Position numbers and translations under genes: made by a program
NCBI RefSeq assembly: GCF_938045405.1
Contig: NZ_CALIMW010000148.1
Span: forward strand, 1-6,678
Reading direction: 5' to 3'
Source of the DNA: an uncultured Campylobacter sp.
Lineage (GTDB): Bacteria > Campylobacterota > Campylobacteria > Campylobacterales > Campylobacteraceae
DNA: 6,678 nt
Notes under the pieces: generated by a model
The model's database searches: none
What the model was told of the DNA's origin: nothing
The model's input: only the letters and a program-made list of their open reading frames with translations
In this document: one piece after another, positions 1 through 5,872 of the stretch
Numbering within the stretch: position 1 is the first letter of the stretch
Layout: every line of letters begins with the position of its first letter

Positions 1-143
1 TGGTTGCGCCACAGAGCCTCTTTCGAGCCCAAGACGAGATAGGTAACGCCGTAGAATAGGGGCATCGCGATGATGAAAAGATCGACGATGAAGGCCTTTA
101 TACGTAGAAAAATCGGTGAAATTTTAGCTTTTTGTTTTGCCAT
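1..143 (-). CDS. RDD-family membrane protein, N-terminal part (cut by window edge)
   Basis: Reading leftward from an ATG at 143-141, 47 codons stay open to the window edge, so only the N terminus is present. The peptide starts with a short Lys-rich segment (MAKQKAKISP), followed by RIKAFIVDLFIIAMPLFYG. This Arg-x-x-Ala-x-x-x-Asp pattern entering a hydrophobic helix is the hallmark of the RDD domain, a family of small integral membrane proteins of mostly unknown function, some linked to ion transport. The first membrane helix covers roughly residues 18-36. The gene lies 96 bp after the pyrE stop on the same strand and could be the last gene of that operon. The ribosome site is weak (a GGA about 6 nt before ATG). 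In-frame sequence upstream soon meets a TAG at 183-185, which limits any earlier start. I recall a membrane protein at the same place in C. jejuni (Cj0232c). Confidence 0.78.
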   Translation of the reverse strand, partial: MAKQKAKISPIFLRIKAFIVDLFIIAMPLFYGVTYLVLGSKEALWRN

Positions 144-156
144 TTTGATCCGTTTT

Positions 157-209
157 AGATTAAATTTCAAAATTCCGTCGCGCTAAAGCCGAAGGATAAA
201 ATTTAATCT
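157..209. repeat. 11-bp perfect inverted repeat between pyrE and the RDD gene
   Basis: AGATTAAATTT at 157-167 is the exact reverse complement of AAATTTAATCT at 199-209, leaving a 31-nt loop. It fills most of the pyrE-RDD gap. The arms are AT-rich and no T-run follows on either strand, so it does not look like an intrinsic terminator. It may be an RNA hairpin or a chance pairing of the AAATTT-type runs common in this DNA. Confidence 0.3.
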
Positions 210-239
210 CGTTGCGGTTTGTTAGCAGCAAATCGGCGC

Positions 240-851
240 CTAGTTTCCGCGACTGCCGGGCTTGATCGCCTTGCTTCCGGCAGCACAAAGCGGGCAGGTC
301 GCGGGCTCGTAAATTTCAAACTCGAAATTGCCTAGCGCAAAAAACGGCTTATCCGCGGGCAGCTTGGCGCCAGCCTTAGCGACGCTGCCCGCTAAATTTG
401 CGACCTTGCAAAATCCGCGATTGGCAAGCGCGGCAAAGCCCACGACCTCTCCGCCGAGGTCTTCGATGAGCCTTGCGCTCTCAAGAGCCGAGCCGCCCGT
501 CGTGATGATATCGTCGCAGACGATAAATCTCTCGCCCTTATGCACTTCAAAGCCGCGGCGCAGGCTCATTACGCGATCTACGCGCTCAGTAAAGATAAAG
601 CGCTTTTTCGCCGCGCGAGCTAGCTCGTAGCCCGCTAAAATTCCGCCCAGCGCGGGCGAGCAGACGCTATTAAACTCCACGCCCGCTTTTTCGATGATTG
701 CGGCGAGTTCGTCTGCGAGCCGTCCCGCGAGCTGCGGATCCTCAAGTACTTTGGCGCTTTGCAGATAGAATTCCGAGTGGTTGCCGCTTGAAAGCAGAAA
801 ATGCCCTCGCAGATATGCGCCGCAGTCGCGATAGATTTTTTCTATATTCAC
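240..851 (-). CDS. pyrE: Orotate phosphoribosyltransferase
   Basis: Makes orotidine 5'-monophosphate from orotate and PRPP in de novo pyrimidine synthesis; cytoplasmic and normally a dimer. The PRPP-binding motif is clear at residues 111-121 (VCDDIITTGGS). The orotate/PRPP region near the N terminus reads SSGNHSEFYLQSAK (21-34), and the conserved CSPALGGILAG lies at 64-74. The C terminus carries a CPLC pair (Cys186, Cys189), which I recall as common in epsilonproteobacterial PyrE. At 203 residues the length is normal. The start codon is GTG (851-849), 3 nt after the frr stop, with a GAAGG ribosome site at 864-860 inside the end of frr, so translation is probably coupled to frr. The same frr-pyrE pairing occurs in C. 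jejuni. Function is secure; the GTG start is well supported by the ribosome site and the N-terminal alignment. Confidence 0.97.
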   Translation of the reverse strand: MNIEKIYRDCGAYLRGHFLLSSGNHSEFYLQSAKVLEDPQLAGRLADELAAIIEKAGVEFNSVCSPALGGILAGYELARAAKKRFIFTERVDRVMSLRRGFEVHKGERFIVCDDIITTGGSALESARLIEDLGGEVVGFAALANRGFCKVANLAGSVAKAGAKLPADKPFFALGNFEFEIYEPATCPLCAAGSKAIKPGSRGN

Positions 852-854
852 AGC

Positions 855-1412
855 TCAAACCTTCAAAAGCTCGGCTTCTTTGGCCTTAACTGCGTCGTCG
901 ATTTTACTTGAGTAAGAGTCGGTGATCTTTTGTACCTCGTCGTAGCCCTTTTTGGCGTCGTCTTCTGAGATCGCTTTGTCTTTTTCGAGCTTTTTGATTT
1001 CGTCGTTAGCGTCTTTGCGGACGTTGCGAATGCCGATTTTGGCCTTCTCGCCCATCGCTTTGGCCTTTTTTGCGTTTTCTTGGCGCTGCTCGACCGTCAT
1101 CGGTGGGAAAAATAGCTTTATGCTCTCGCCGTCGTTAGTAGGGTTTACGCCGATATTCGCCGCTGCGATTGCGCTTTCGATCGCCTTTAGCATCGGTTTC
1201 TCCCACGGCGTGATCGAAATCGTTACCGCATCGGTCGAAAGGACGGTCGCGACTTGATTCAGCGGAGTTTGCGAGCCGTAATAATCCACGAAAATATGAT
1301 CCAGGATCGCCACGCCTACCTTGCCGGTGCGTAGCGTCGTAAAGTCCTTTTTCAAAGCCTCGATAGCTCGATCGCCGTTTGCTCTTTGCTCTTTGTAGAT
1401 AGCTTCTAGCAT
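855..1412 (-). CDS. frr: Ribosome recycling factor
   Basis: Releases tRNA and mRNA from post-termination ribosomes together with EF-G; essential and cytoplasmic. The 185-residue length is exactly typical. Family signatures run throughout: LRTGKVGVAILDHIFVDYYG (28-47), TPLNQVATV (49-57), NIGVNPTNDGESIKLFFPPMT (the inter-domain segment, about 86-106), and the helical-domain core IRNVRKDANDEIKKLEKD (128-145) with Arg129 and Arg132. Domain II, the beta part, is roughly 31-104; the remainder forms the three-helix bundle. Start is ATG at 1412-1410 with AAAGGA at 1423-1418, 5 nt away. A hairpin and a TATAAT box lie just upstream, so frr-pyrE can probably be transcribed independently of secG. It ends in TGA 3 nt before the pyrE start codon. 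Confidence 0.98.
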   Translation of the reverse strand: MLEAIYKEQRANGDRAIEALKKDFTTLRTGKVGVAILDHIFVDYYGSQTPLNQVATVLSTDAVTISITPWEKPMLKAIESAIAAANIGVNPTNDGESIKLFFPPMTVEQRQENAKKAKAMGEKAKIGIRNVRKDANDEIKKLEKDKAISEDDAKKGYDEVQKITDSYSSKIDDAVKAKEAELLKV

Positions 1413-1439
1413 TCAAATCCTTTAAATAAAATTTGCGAA

Positions 1440-1445
1440 ATTATA
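1440..1445 (-). promoter_or_regulatory. Probable -10 box of the frr-pyrE promoter
   Basis: On the minus strand the sequence reads TATAAT, followed by TTCGCAAATTTTATTTAAAGG and the frr start. Transcription would begin near 1433, giving a leader of about 20 nt. Upstream is T-rich (TTCTTATTTTTTTAACGC) with no obvious -35 box, as known for Campylobacter sigma-70 promoters. It lies directly after the secG terminator-like hairpin, which suits a restart of transcription. Confidence 0.55.
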
Positions 1446-1467
1446 GCGTTAAAAAAATAAGAATAGC

Positions 1468-1498
1468 ATTTAAAAGCGCGGATTTTGCGCTTTTAAAT
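1468..1498 (-). terminator. Terminator-like hairpin after secG
   Basis: A perfect 12-bp stem, ATTTAAAAGCGC (1468-1479) with GCGCTTTTAAAT (1487-1498), closes a 7-nt loop. It starts 15 nt past the secG stop. Read leftward, the GCGC core runs into CTTTTAAAT, and a second T-run (TTATTTTTTTAA) follows about 7 nt later. That makes it a reasonable intrinsic terminator for secG transcription. The stem is symmetric with A/T flanks, so it could work in both directions. Strength cannot be judged by eye. Confidence 0.6.
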
Positions 1499-1513
1499 TT
1501 TAAAATTTAGAGT

Positions 1514-2035
1514 TTATTTGGTTGTATTTTGATCTGCGGAAGCAGCGCTGGCATTGGTATCGCTTGATGCTTGCGACTGGGCAGGCGCGCTAGCTGCGGT
1601 AGTATCGGTCGCAGGAGCCGCGGGTGCTTCGATTTTCGTATTCGTCGCATTGATCTCGCCGCTAATTATGGAATTTGACTCGGTGCTTGCCGGAGCGAAA
1701 TTAGACTTTGCACCAGAAGCTGGTATGGATGGCACGCCAGGGACAGCGTTTGGCACGGATTTAGTAGCATTTGCTTCGATCTTTACGCGATCGACGACAG
1801 AAGATTTAGCATCTTGCTGATAGAAATATGCGAGCACAAGTGTATTTATCACGAATAAAATTCCCATCGCGGCGGTAAATTTAGCTAAAAATCCCGCCGG
1901 ACCCTTCGCTCCGAATAAGCTTTCGTTGCTTCCGCTGTATGCGCCAAGCCCGATAGAAGAGCTCTTTTGCAGCAGAACGGAGATCGTAATTATCACGGCG
2001 AAGACGACTTGTAAAACCAAAAATAACGTAGTCAC
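1514..2035 (-). CDS. secG: SecG preprotein translocase subunit with long periplasmic tail
   Basis: Small membrane subunit of the SecYEG channel that helps SecA-driven export. The N-terminal 75 residues are standard SecG: helix 1 (about 2-22), then the conserved LLQKSSSIGLGAYSG (21-35), SLFGAKGPAGFLAKFTA (39-55) and helix 2 (about 53-72). Most SecG proteins end soon after; here residues 76-173 form a low-complexity tail rich in Ala, Ser, Thr, Asn and Pro. With the usual topology, both ends outside, the tail lies in the periplasm. It carries four D/E-X-N-X-S/T sequons at Asn89, Asn129, Asn161 and Asn170. Start is GTG (2035-2033) with AAAAGG at 2049-2044, 8 nt away; no nearby ATG would keep helix 1. 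SecG identity is secure from the N-terminal half. From memory, extended SecG tails also occur in Helicobacter. Confidence 0.94.
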   Translation of the reverse strand: MTTLFLVLQVVFAVIITISVLLQKSSSIGLGAYSGSNESLFGAKGPAGFLAKFTAAMGILFVINTLVLAYFYQQDAKSSVVDRVKIEANATKSVPNAVPGVPSIPASGAKSNFAPASTESNSIISGEINATNTKIEAPAAPATDTTAASAPAQSQASSDTNASAASADQNTTK

Positions 2036-2067
2036 TATAAAAACCTTTTGAAAAAATTGAATTTGCG

Positions 2068-2073
2068 ATTATA
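2068..2073 (-). promoter_or_regulatory. Probable -10 box of the secG promoter
   Basis: The minus strand reads TATAAT followed by CGCAAATTCAATTTTTTC and then the AAAAGG ribosome site. The predicted start near 2061 leaves about 25 nt of leader. The TATAAT plus CGCAAATT arrangement also appears at the frr promoter. No -35 box is visible, as usual for Campylobacter sigma-70 promoters. Confidence 0.5.
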
Positions 2074-2104
2074 ATAAAAGATTTATAAATTTTAAGTTAA
2101 GAGT

Positions 2105-2123
2105 GCACCGCACGAAGCGGTGC
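2105..2123 (-). terminator. GC-rich hairpin just after the BI-1 family gene
   Basis: GCACCGC (2105-2111) pairs perfectly with GCGGTGC (2117-2123) around a 5-nt loop, 7 nt past the stop codon of the BI-1 family gene. The stem is strong, but read leftward it is followed by ACTCTTAACTTAAAATTT, which lacks a proper T-run. It may be a weak or factor-assisted terminator, or a 3'-end stabilising stem. Confidence 0.45.
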
Positions 2124-2130
2124 GTAAAAT

Positions 2131-2826
2131 TTAGTCTCTGCTTGCGCCGAAAATTCTTAGCAGCGAAAGGAAGAGGTTGTAGATGTTTAGATACATATCT
2201 ACGGCAGCCATTATCGGTGAAGTGTAGGTGCCGTTTATAATATTTTTAGTATCGTAGATGATATACATCGAAAAGATTAAAGCCGAAAAAGCTGAAATCG
2301 CTATATCAAGCACGGTGCTTTTGAAAAAGAAGTAGTTCAAAAGGCTTAGCACGATAATAGCCACAAGCGATACCAATAGCGGCTTTCCCCAAGAGTCGAA
2401 ATTTGTCTTTGTATTCATCGCATAAACGGTAAGAGCACCGAAAGTAATCGCCGTAGCCACAAACGCATGCGTTACTACGTCTCCAGCGCCTGCTGCGATA
2501 TAAATAGCGATCAATTTACCTAGAGTAAGACCAGTAATAAAGGTAAATGCAAAAAGCAAAACTAGCGCAATCGTATTAGCGCCGCGATTTACAGCTGCTT
2601 GCATACCGAAGATCAGCCCCATTAAAACTACCAGATATAAAATCGGATGAATAGCCAAGCTCACACCAAAGCTCATCGCCACAAAAGCCCCTGCTGCCGC
2701 AGCTATCATCGAAGCGGTTAGAAGCGCGTAGGTTTGTTTAATGGTCTGAGAGATTCGTCCTTGTTCCAGTGATGCGTCCGATAGTTCATAGCCGTCCGCG
2801 TAATTTCGTCTGTCGTATAGACTCAT
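2131..2826 (-). CDS. BI-1 / YetJ (UPF0005) family membrane protein
   Basis: A Bax-inhibitor-1 family protein of normal length (231 residues). Studied members (BsYetJ, human BI-1) are pH-sensitive calcium leak channels; the bacterial role is poorly known. Seven hydrophobic segments are visible at roughly 33-52, 58-78, 86-106, 118-137, 149-168, 172-191 and 208-226, after a hydrophilic N terminus. The family signature lies at the C terminus: IIYDTKNIINGTYTSPI (189-205) and AAVDMYLNIYNLFLSLLRIFG (207-227). Asp192 sits at the end of helix 6, where the family has its conserved Asp. The second Asp of the calcium-site pair appears to be Asn214 here. Start is ATG at 2826-2824 with a strong AGGAG at 2837-2833. 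From memory the orthologue is C. jejuni Cj0236c, in the same position and orientation. The membrane family is certain; transport function is only inferred. Confidence 0.94.
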   Translation of the reverse strand: MSLYDRRNYADGYELSDASLEQGRISQTIKQTYALLTASMIAAAAGAFVAMSFGVSLAIHPILYLVVLMGLIFGMQAAVNRGANTIALVLLFAFTFITGLTLGKLIAIYIAAGAGDVVTHAFVATAITFGALTVYAMNTKTNFDSWGKPLLVSLVAIIVLSLLNYFFFKSTVLDIAISAFSALIFSMYIIYDTKNIINGTYTSPIMAAVDMYLNIYNLFLSLLRIFGASRD

Positions 2827-2878
2827 ATCTTTCTCCTTCTTTTGATTTATGAGCGGGGAGTTTAGCGAAAATTTGGTA

Positions 2879-2889
2879 AATATATAATT
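2879..2889. repeat. Upstream copy of an 11-bp promoter repeat
   Basis: AATATATAATT occurs here and again at 2924-2934, 45 bp apart, each copy followed closely by CCC. Both contain TATAAT on the plus strand (here 2883-2888), so this copy could be a second, distal promoter for the rightward operon. The same AT-rich stretch read leftward gives TATATT (2884-2879), the best candidate -10 for the BI-1 family gene, with a leader of about 45 nt. These roles are tentative. Confidence 0.4.
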
Positions 2890-2927
2890 AAAAATTCCCA
2901 GAATTCTATCTATTTATGAAAGTAATA

Positions 2928-2933
2928 TATAAT
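2928..2933 (+). promoter_or_regulatory. Probable -10 box of the carbonic anhydrase-mscS operon
   Basis: TATAAT lies 24 bp before the ATG of the carbonic anhydrase gene, inside AATATATAATT (2924-2934). Transcription would start near 2940, just ahead of the AAGGAG ribosome site at 2947-2952. No clear -35 box is present. As the only good promoter found upstream of four overlapping genes, it is probably the main one for the operon. Confidence 0.55.
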
Positions 2934-2957
2934 TCCCGACTTTTTTAAGGAGAAAGT

Positions 2958-3626
2958 ATGCCCAGCCAGTTAATAAATGGAGCTATTAAATTTATGGAAG
3001 AAAATTTTGCCGAGCATGCCGAGCTTTTCGGGAGTCTGGCAAATCATCAAAAGCCCCACACGCTTTTTATCGGCTGCTCTGACTCGCGCGTGGTGCCAAG
3101 CTTAATTACCTCGACGCTTCCAGGAGAGCTTTTCGTCGTGCGAAATATTGCAAACGTCGTTCCTCCATACCGCATTAGCGAGGAATTTTTAGCGACTACC
3201 TCAGCGATTGAATACGCGCTATATTCGCTAAATATCAAAAATATCATCGTTTGCGGGCACAGCAATTGCGGTGGCTGCGCGGCGCTGTTTTATGACGCAA
3301 AAAAGCTTGAAAAAATTCCAAACGTAAGGCGCTGGCTAAATTTAATGCAGCCTGTAAAAGACGAGGTCGAAAAGCTCAAAGATCTCGGCGCCGACAAGCG
3401 CGAGTGGATCACCGAGCGGCTAAATATTATAAATTCCATGCAAAATTTACTTAGCTTTCCTGGCATCAAAGACGCCTACAAAAACGGCGAGATTAAAATT
3501 TACGGCTGGCACTACGTCATCGAAACGGGCGAGCTATTCAACTACGACGACGAAGGCGCGCATTTTACGCTATTAAATAAGGGAATGGATTATGAAAAAA
3601 TCTATAATCAGCTTTTTAACGATTAG
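2958..3626 (+). CDS. Beta-class carbonic anhydrase
   Basis: Interconverts CO2 and bicarbonate with a zinc centre; cytoplasmic. All active-site residues are visible. Cys40, Asp42 and Arg44 lie in IGCSDSRVVPS, and His101 and Cys104 in CGHSNCGGC, so Cys40, His101 and Cys104 are the zinc ligands with the Asp-Arg dyad beside them. The conserved PGELFVVRNIANVVPP lies at 55-70. Length (222) is normal. The residue three before Cys40 is Phe37, where the allosteric bicarbonate-inhibited enzymes of Haemophilus and E. coli have Trp. Start is ATG with AAGGAG 5 nt upstream. The last 35 nt overlap the start of mscS. In C. jejuni the syntenic enzyme is Cj0237 (cynT/canB, by memory), needed for growth at low CO2. 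Family and activity are very likely; the symbol is left blank because usage varies. Confidence 0.96.
   Translation: MPSQLINGAIKFMEENFAEHAELFGSLANHQKPHTLFIGCSDSRVVPSLITSTLPGELFVVRNIANVVPPYRISEEFLATTSAIEYALYSLNIKNIIVCGHSNCGGCAALFYDAKKLEKIPNVRRWLNLMQPVKDEVEKLKDLGADKREWITERLNIINSMQNLLSFPGIKDAYKNGEIKIYGWHYVIETGELFNYDDEGAHFTLLNKGMDYEKIYNQLFND
3579..3583 (+). promoter_or_regulatory. Ribosome site fixing the mscS start inside the carbonic anhydrase gene
   Basis: AAGGG lies 8 nt before the ATG at 3592, within the last codons of the carbonic anhydrase gene. With the signal peptide that begins at this ATG, it supports an overlapping start rather than one after the upstream stop. Confidence 0.6.
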
Positions 3627-5706
3627 TCTTTTTAGCACCGCTTTAGCGTTTGCAGACCTCAACACGACCGGCGAGGGAAGCTTTGTAGAGACGAATTCTT
3701 CTACTCCAGAGGCAAATCTTACTTTAGAAAACAACAAAACCGAGATCAAAAAAGAAGTCGCTAAAATTCTATCCAAATCGCTCGGCGCGGAAGATGGCAA
3801 TAAAACTGAAGTAATAAATATGATCGCAGAAAAGGTCGCTAAAACGGAGACTTCGCAGAAAAAAGCTCCTAACGGCGAGACGCTTATCTCTGTAATCAAA
3901 GAGATTAAAAAGCTAAATTTGCAGCGCAGCTCCCTGCTTAACGGCGGCGACGCCAACGCGAGCAAAAACGAACTGGACGCTATCGATCGCAATAAAGCTA
4001 AGCTCTTCGATCGTCTACCTTTTGCGATTACGCAGCAGGATATGGATATTGAAAGCATAATGTCGTATGCGCAAAATAAAAAGAACATCCAAACTACGCT
4101 AAAAAAATACGCCAAAAAGCAGAGCTCTCCCGAATACGTAAATGCAAGCGCGGATTTAGAAAAGATGGAAATGGCGGAGATCTTTTATACCTCACTTATG
4201 AAAATTGAGGATATGTTTGTAAACGGCGCAAGCAGAAGCGCGCTTGAAAGCGAGCTAAGTAGCACGCTACTAAATATCCAAACTAGGGATTTTAGCAAAC
4301 TTAATGATTTGAAAAATAATCTAAGCAGTCAAGAGCAGATAGACGCCTTAGAGTCTAAAATCAACGATTTGAAAAACGACAAGCAGACCTACGACGAGGT
4401 GCTTACGTATCTATCGCGAAATAGCGATCTACTCGCAAGCAGCGTGGTTTTTACGAGCTTAAATTTTAAGTCGGTGATCGATTATATCAACGATAAAATT
4501 CCGTTTCAGCTCAGCCACGTAAATTTCGGCAAGCTCATTCTAATCACGCTGATTACGCTATTTTTCTACTCGCTTCGCAGGCTACTTGCCAACATCATCT
4601 ATTTCGTGTTTAAATTCTTCAATAAAAGCTTTTCACTAGATAGCGAAACTCTAAAAACGCAAGTAGTGGGCATTATCAAGCGTCCGATGGGTATTTTGCT
4701 GATCGCTTATTCGGTTGATATCTGTCTTAGTATCTTTTATTATCCAGCGCCTGTGCCGATAAAATTTGCAAATTTATTCTCGATCGTTTACGTGGTACTT
4801 TGGGCATGGCTCATCATCGAAATCATCGACGGTTACGGCATTGTCGTGCTTGGAAACATCACGAAAAAAGGCGTCAGAAAAGATATCATAAATCTAGTCG
4901 TTAAAATTCTATATGTCATCGTAATCATCATCGCCGCACTTTTGGTACTAAAGCGTCTGGGCTTTGACATCTCAGCGCTTATGGCATCGCTTGGAATCGG
5001 CGGACTTGCGATCGCGTTTGCGACCAAGGACATCATCGCAAATTTCTTCTCATCCGTGATGTTATTATTCGATAACTCGTTCTCGCAAGGAGATTGGGTC
5101 GTATTAGGAGACATAGAAGGAAACGTCGTAGAAACGGGCTTTAGAAAGACGACGATCAGGACCTTTGATAACGCTCTTGTTTTTGTGCCGAATTCCAACA
5201 TAATGGCGCAAAATATCAAAAACTGGAGCCGCAGGAAGGTAGGACGGAATTTAAAGCTTACCGTAGGCGTCGAATACGGCGCGAGCACGGCTCAACTGCG
5301 AAAGTGCGTAAACGATATCAAAGAGATGCTAAAATCTCACCCGGGCATCGCTCAATCTGCAGATACAGCATTAAATTCTAAAGATTTTCGTATGCGCTAT
5401 AGACAAAATATGGTCTCTATCGACGATTTAGCGGGCTATAAAAGCACTATGTTCGTGGCGTTAGATAGCTTTGGCGATTCGTCTATTAATATTTTAGTTT
5501 ACTGCTTCACAAAAACCGTAATATGGGCAAATTTCATCCAAACTAAAGAGGATGTTTTATTTAAAATAATGGAGATCGTGGAGCAAAACGGACTATCGTT
5601 TGCCTTCCCATCGCAGAGCGTTTATATCGAAAATATCCCGGAAATAGCAAGCGAATGCGTAAAATCAAAAGTAAATTCCAACGACAAAGGAGAGCAAAAT
5701 GGCTGA
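3592..5706 (+). CDS. Large MscS-family mechanosensitive channel with exported N-terminal domain
   Basis: Inner-membrane channel that opens under membrane tension to release solutes on osmotic downshock. At 704 residues it is far longer than E. coli MscS (286). Residues 1-21 are a signal peptide (MKKS, hydrophobic core, ALAFA before Asp22). Residues 22-310 form a hydrophilic, largely helical periplasmic region with likely coiled coil near 246-270. Five hydrophobic helices follow (about 312-332, 363-383, 394-414, 432-453, 459-490), which puts the C terminus in the cytoplasm. The pore helix is clear: ASLGIGGLAIAFATKDIIAN (465-484), with Leu472 and Phe476 at the positions of the MscS Leu105/Leu109 constriction. 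The beta domain has QGDWVVLGDIEGNV (499-512) and FVPNSNIMAQNIKNWSR (531-547); the cytoplasmic alpha/beta domain ends at FAFPSQSVYIE (670-680). Six D/E-X-N-X-S/T sequons lie within residues 22-124. It overlaps the genes on both sides. From memory it is syntenic with Cj0238. Confidence 0.95.
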   Translation: MKKSIISFLTISLFSTALAFADLNTTGEGSFVETNSSTPEANLTLENNKTEIKKEVAKILSKSLGAEDGNKTEVINMIAEKVAKTETSQKKAPNGETLISVIKEIKKLNLQRSSLLNGGDANASKNELDAIDRNKAKLFDRLPFAITQQDMDIESIMSYAQNKKNIQTTLKKYAKKQSSPEYVNASADLEKMEMAEIFYTSLMKIEDMFVNGASRSALESELSSTLLNIQTRDFSKLNDLKNNLSSQEQIDALESKINDLKNDKQTYDEVLTYLSRNSDLLASSVVFTSLNFKSVIDYINDKIPFQLSHVNFGKLILITLITLFFYSLRRLLANIIYFVFKFFNKSFSLDSETLKTQVVGIIKRPMGILLIAYSVDICLSIFYYPAPVPIKFANLFSIVYVVLWAWLIIEIIDGYGIVVLGNITKKGVRKDIINLVVKILYVIVIIIAALLVLKRLGFDISALMASLGIGGLAIAFATKDIIANFFSSVMLLFDNSFSQGDWVVLGDIEGNVVETGFRKTTIRTFDNALVFVPNSNIMAQNIKNWSRRKVGRNLKLTVGVEYGASTAQLRKCVNDIKEMLKSHPGIAQSADTALNSKDFRMRYRQNMVSIDDLAGYKSTMFVALDSFGDSSINILVYCFTKTVIWANFIQTKEDVLFKIMEIVEQNGLSFAFPSQSVYIENIPEIASECVKSKVNSNDKGEQNG

Positions 5707-5872
5707 TTTCGATGACTTCGAAGACGAAGAGTTCGATGAGGACGAATATGAGGACGATGATTTAATCGGAGGTGACGAGAGTTACAACTACAACTACGAC
5801 GAGGATGATTACAGCTACGAAGACGACGACGGTTTTAACGATTATAGCGATTTGGACAGCGAGGATTATTAG
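5699..5872 (+). CDS. 57-residue hyperacidic microprotein, no recognised family
   Basis: An ATG at 5699 opens a 57-codon frame ending in TAG at 5870-5872. AAAGGAG at 5686-5692, 6 nt before the ATG, is the best ribosome site in the operon, so I take the gene as real. It overlaps the mscS stop by 8 nt and the next start codon by 1 nt. Composition is extreme: 20 Asp, 10 Glu, 8 Tyr, 4 Phe, 4 Ser, 3 Asn, 3 Gly, and no Lys, Arg, His, Cys, Pro, Thr, Gln or Val, for a formal charge near -30. The N-terminal third has Phe spaced through acidic runs (MADFDDFEDEEFDEDEYE); the second half has alternating Tyr (SYNYNYDEDDYSYED). There is no signal peptide or membrane segment, so it is probably a disordered cytoplasmic polyanion. 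I recognise no family. Metal binding, a protein-binding partner or nucleic-acid mimicry are possibilities only. Confidence 0.85.
   Translation: MADFDDFEDEEFDEDEYEDDDLIGGDESYNYNYDEDDYSYEDDDGFNDYSDLDSEDY
5861..5865 (+). promoter_or_regulatory. Ribosome site for the SOD-like gene inside the acidic ORF
   Basis: GAGGA encodes part of the final Glu-Asp codons of the microprotein and lies 6 nt before the GTG at 5872. It supports GTG as the start of the SOD-like gene and suggests that its translation depends on ribosomes finishing the microprotein. Confidence 0.6.

Noticed and set aside
165..236. Short leftward open frame (about 23 codons from a TTG) between pyrE and the RDD gene
   Set aside because: No ATG or GTG start, no ribosome site and an AT-rich hairpin arm within it; nothing supports translation.
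796..851. Alternative ATG start for pyrE
   Set aside because: No ATG near the N terminus keeps the conserved orotate-binding region; GTG at 851-849 with GAAGG upstream fits both the alignment and the coupling to frr.
3573..4115. Long antisense open frame opposite the N-terminal part of mscS
   Set aside because: It is a shadow of the mscS coding frame: the opposite strand carries a clear signal peptide and overlaps a solid gene, and the antisense product is hydrophobic and shows no recognisable family.
4833..5288. Antisense open frame opposite the MscS pore domain
   Set aside because: It lies entirely within the conserved pore and beta domain of mscS and has no recognisable domain; a shadow frame.
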